This document shows, piece by piece, positions 5,677 to 7,066 of a DNA stretch of 7,066 bases. The DNA lies in the NCBI GenBank assembly GCA_902767125.1, contig CACXGJ010000211.1, positions 1-7,066 of the forward strand. The letters are read 5' to 3'. The translations under genes and the position numbers were made by a program. The notes beneath the pieces are model-generated. The model saw only the letters and a program-made list of their open reading frames with translations, was not told the DNA's origin and searched no databases. The DNA is from an uncultured Ruminococcus sp. GTDB taxonomy: Bacteria; Bacillota; Clostridia; Oscillospirales; Acutalibacteraceae. How positions within the stretch are numbered: position 1 is the first letter of the stretch; every line of letters starts with the position of its first letter.

Positions 5677-7066
5677 TTACACATTTATTTCAGCCTTTTG
5701 AGTTGCTATATCCTCATACGGTAAAAGGGCAGGCTTCACCACTTCATTGAGGAAATCCTCGGTCTGCCTCGGTGAACGTCCCACATATTTTGACGGCTCA
5801 ATTTTAGCTTTGAGTTCATCAAGCGTTACGAAAAATGCAGGATCATCAGCTATCTTTTCAAGCAGATCATTGCTTCCGCTCATCTTTACTTCCATAGAGT
5901 ATGTTCTGATCTTTTCGTGAAGCTCCTGACGGTTTCCGCCTTTTTTTACGGCATCCATCATGATATTTTCCGTCATCATGAACGGAAGCTCATTCATAAG
6001 ATGTGCCGTTATGACTTTATCATAGACTACAAGCCCGTCACTGACATTCATATAAAGATTGAGTATGGCATCAACCGCAAGGAATGCCTCGGGTATGCTC
6101 AAACGCTTGTTTGCGGAGTCATCAAGAGTTCTTTCAAACCACTGTGTAGCGGCTGTGATATATGGATTGAGAACGTCTATCATGACATATCTTGAAAGCG
6201 ATGCCATTCTTTCACTTCTCATGGGATTTCTCTTATATGCCATTGCAGATGAGCCTATCTGATTTTTCTCAAAAGGCTCCTCTATTTCCTTGAGGTGCTG
6301 GAGAAGCCTTATGTCATTTGAAAACTTCGATGCACTCTGTGCTATTCCCGCAAGCACATTCAGCACACGGCTGTCCAGCTTTCTCGAATAGGTCTGTCCC
6401 GAAACCGCAAAGCACTCTTTATAGCCCATTTTTTCGGCAATAAGTCTGTCAATCTGCTTGCATTTCTCGTGGTCTCCCTCGAACAATTCAAGAAAACTTG
6501 CCTGTGTACCCGTCGTACCCTTACAGCCAAGTAATTTCATGCTTTTGATGATGTATTGTACATCTTCCAAATCCATGAGTAAGTCCTGTATCCAGAGAGT
6601 AGCTCTTTTTCCCACTGTTGTAGGCTGTGCAGGCTGAAAATGGGTAAATGCAAGCGTCGGGAGATTCTTGTACTTATCCGCAAATTCGGATAACAAACGG
6701 ATAGTGCTGACGAGCTTTTTTTCGACAATCTTAAGAGCCTCTGTCATGATTATGACATCGGTGTTGTCACCGACATAGCATGATGTTGCACCGAGATGTA
6801 TTATGCCTGCGGCTTTCGGACACTGCACGCCATAAGCATATACATGGGACATAACATCATGACGCACAAGCTTTTCTCTCTGTTCAGCCACTTCATAGTT
6901 GATGTCATCCGCATGAGCCTTCAATTCATCTATCTGTTCCTGTGTGACCTCAAGACCGAGTTCATTTTCAGCCTCGGCGAGTGCTATCCAAAGTTTTCTC
7001 CATGTTTTGAATTTCATATCGGGAGAAAAGATATATTTCATTTCTTTATCCGCATATCTTGATGAA
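5677..7066 (-). CDS. purB: Adenylosuccinate lyase, 5' end truncated by window edge
   Basis: This cytosolic enzyme eliminates fumarate from adenylosuccinate to give AMP and from SAICAR to give AICAR in purine synthesis. Counting from the first Met in the window (7041), I see HLGATSCYVGDNTD at residues 82-95, THFQPAQPTTVGKR at 133-146, and the lyase-superfamily signature GSSAMAYKRNP at 263-273, followed by QWFERTLDDSANKR. These strings closely match animal ADSL rather than the shorter B. subtilis-type PurB. The Met at 7041 is probably not the start: the frame stays open to the edge and reads SSRYADKE before it, matching the conserved SRYAS-EM segment near the N-terminus of ADSL-type proteins. 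The true start is therefore beyond 7066 and perhaps 10-20 residues are missing. It ends in TAA, 18 bp before the AIM24 gene, so the two are probably co-transcribed. Identity is near certain; only the N-terminus is unknown. Confidence 0.97.
   Translation of the reverse strand, partial: SSRYADKEMKYIFSPDMKFKTWRKLWIALAEAENELGLEVTQEQIDELKAHADDINYEVAEQREKLVRHDVMSHVYAYGVQCPKAAGIIHLGATSCYVGDNTDVIIMTEALKIVEKKLVSTIRLLSEFADKYKNLPTLAFTHFQPAQPTTVGKRATLWIQDLLMDLEDVQYIIKSMKLLGCKGTTGTQASFLELFEGDHEKCKQIDRLIAEKMGYKECFAVSGQTYSRKLDSRVLNVLAGIAQSASKFSNDIRLLQHLKEIEEPFEKNQIGSSAMAYKRNPMRSERMASLSRYVMIDVLNPYITAATQWFERTLDDSANKRLSIPEAFLAVDAILNLYMNVSDGLVVYDKVITAHLMNELPFMMTENIMMDAVKKGGNRQELHEKIRTYSMEVKMSGSNDLLEKIADDPAFFVTLDELKAKIEPSKYVGRSPRQTEDFLNEVVKPALLPYEDIATQKAEINV

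Noticed and set aside
1..7066. CRISPR array, tRNA or rRNA, insertion sequence or phage genes
   Set aside because: No spaced repeats, structural RNA motifs, transposase or terminal inverted repeats are visible; nearly all sequence is accounted for by five core genes.

Overview
The window holds one densely packed minus-strand gene series, read from right to left: purB (5' end cut off by the window edge) - AIM24-family gene - purA - glmS - guaA, closed by a strong intrinsic terminator at 21-58. I support no gene on the plus strand. Genes are 18-90 bp apart, which suggests one operon, although the promoter lies outside the window beyond 7066. Moderately low GC, GGAGG-type ribosome binding sites and the style of the proteins suggest a Gram-positive anaerobe of the class Clostridia, possibly a Ruminococcus/Oscillospiraceae relative. 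That assignment is inference from sequence feel, not from a search.

Region by region. 1-78: guaA 3' flank with the terminator. 79-1620: guaA, GMP synthase, starting at the Met at 1620 rather than at a longer in-frame Met at 1692. 1621-1710: a 90-bp spacer with a long near-perfect hairpin and a clear guaA ribosome binding site. 1711-3537: glmS. 3559-4839: purA, a divergent adenylosuccinate synthetase. 4840-4899: a 60-bp spacer largely built of degenerate 7-bp repeats. 4900-5658: the AIM24-family protein of unknown role. 5677-7066: purB, an adenylosuccinate lyase of the animal ADSL-like type, open at the right edge.

How the genes fit together. PurA and PurB make AMP from IMP; PurB also acts earlier in de novo IMP synthesis. 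GuaA makes GMP from XMP, on the competing branch from IMP; guaB, which makes XMP, is not in the window. GlmS makes glucosamine-6-phosphate for the cell wall, and both GlmS and GuaA consume glutamine through amidotransferase domains. The series therefore joins both exits from IMP to the first step of amino-sugar synthesis.

The core is ordinary housekeeping, and I do not see a new defence or mobile system. The points worth a second look are the uncharacterised AIM24 gene between the two AMP-branch enzymes, several changed active-site-region residues in PurA, the hairpin with two competing 3' arms before guaA, and the heptad repeat before purA.
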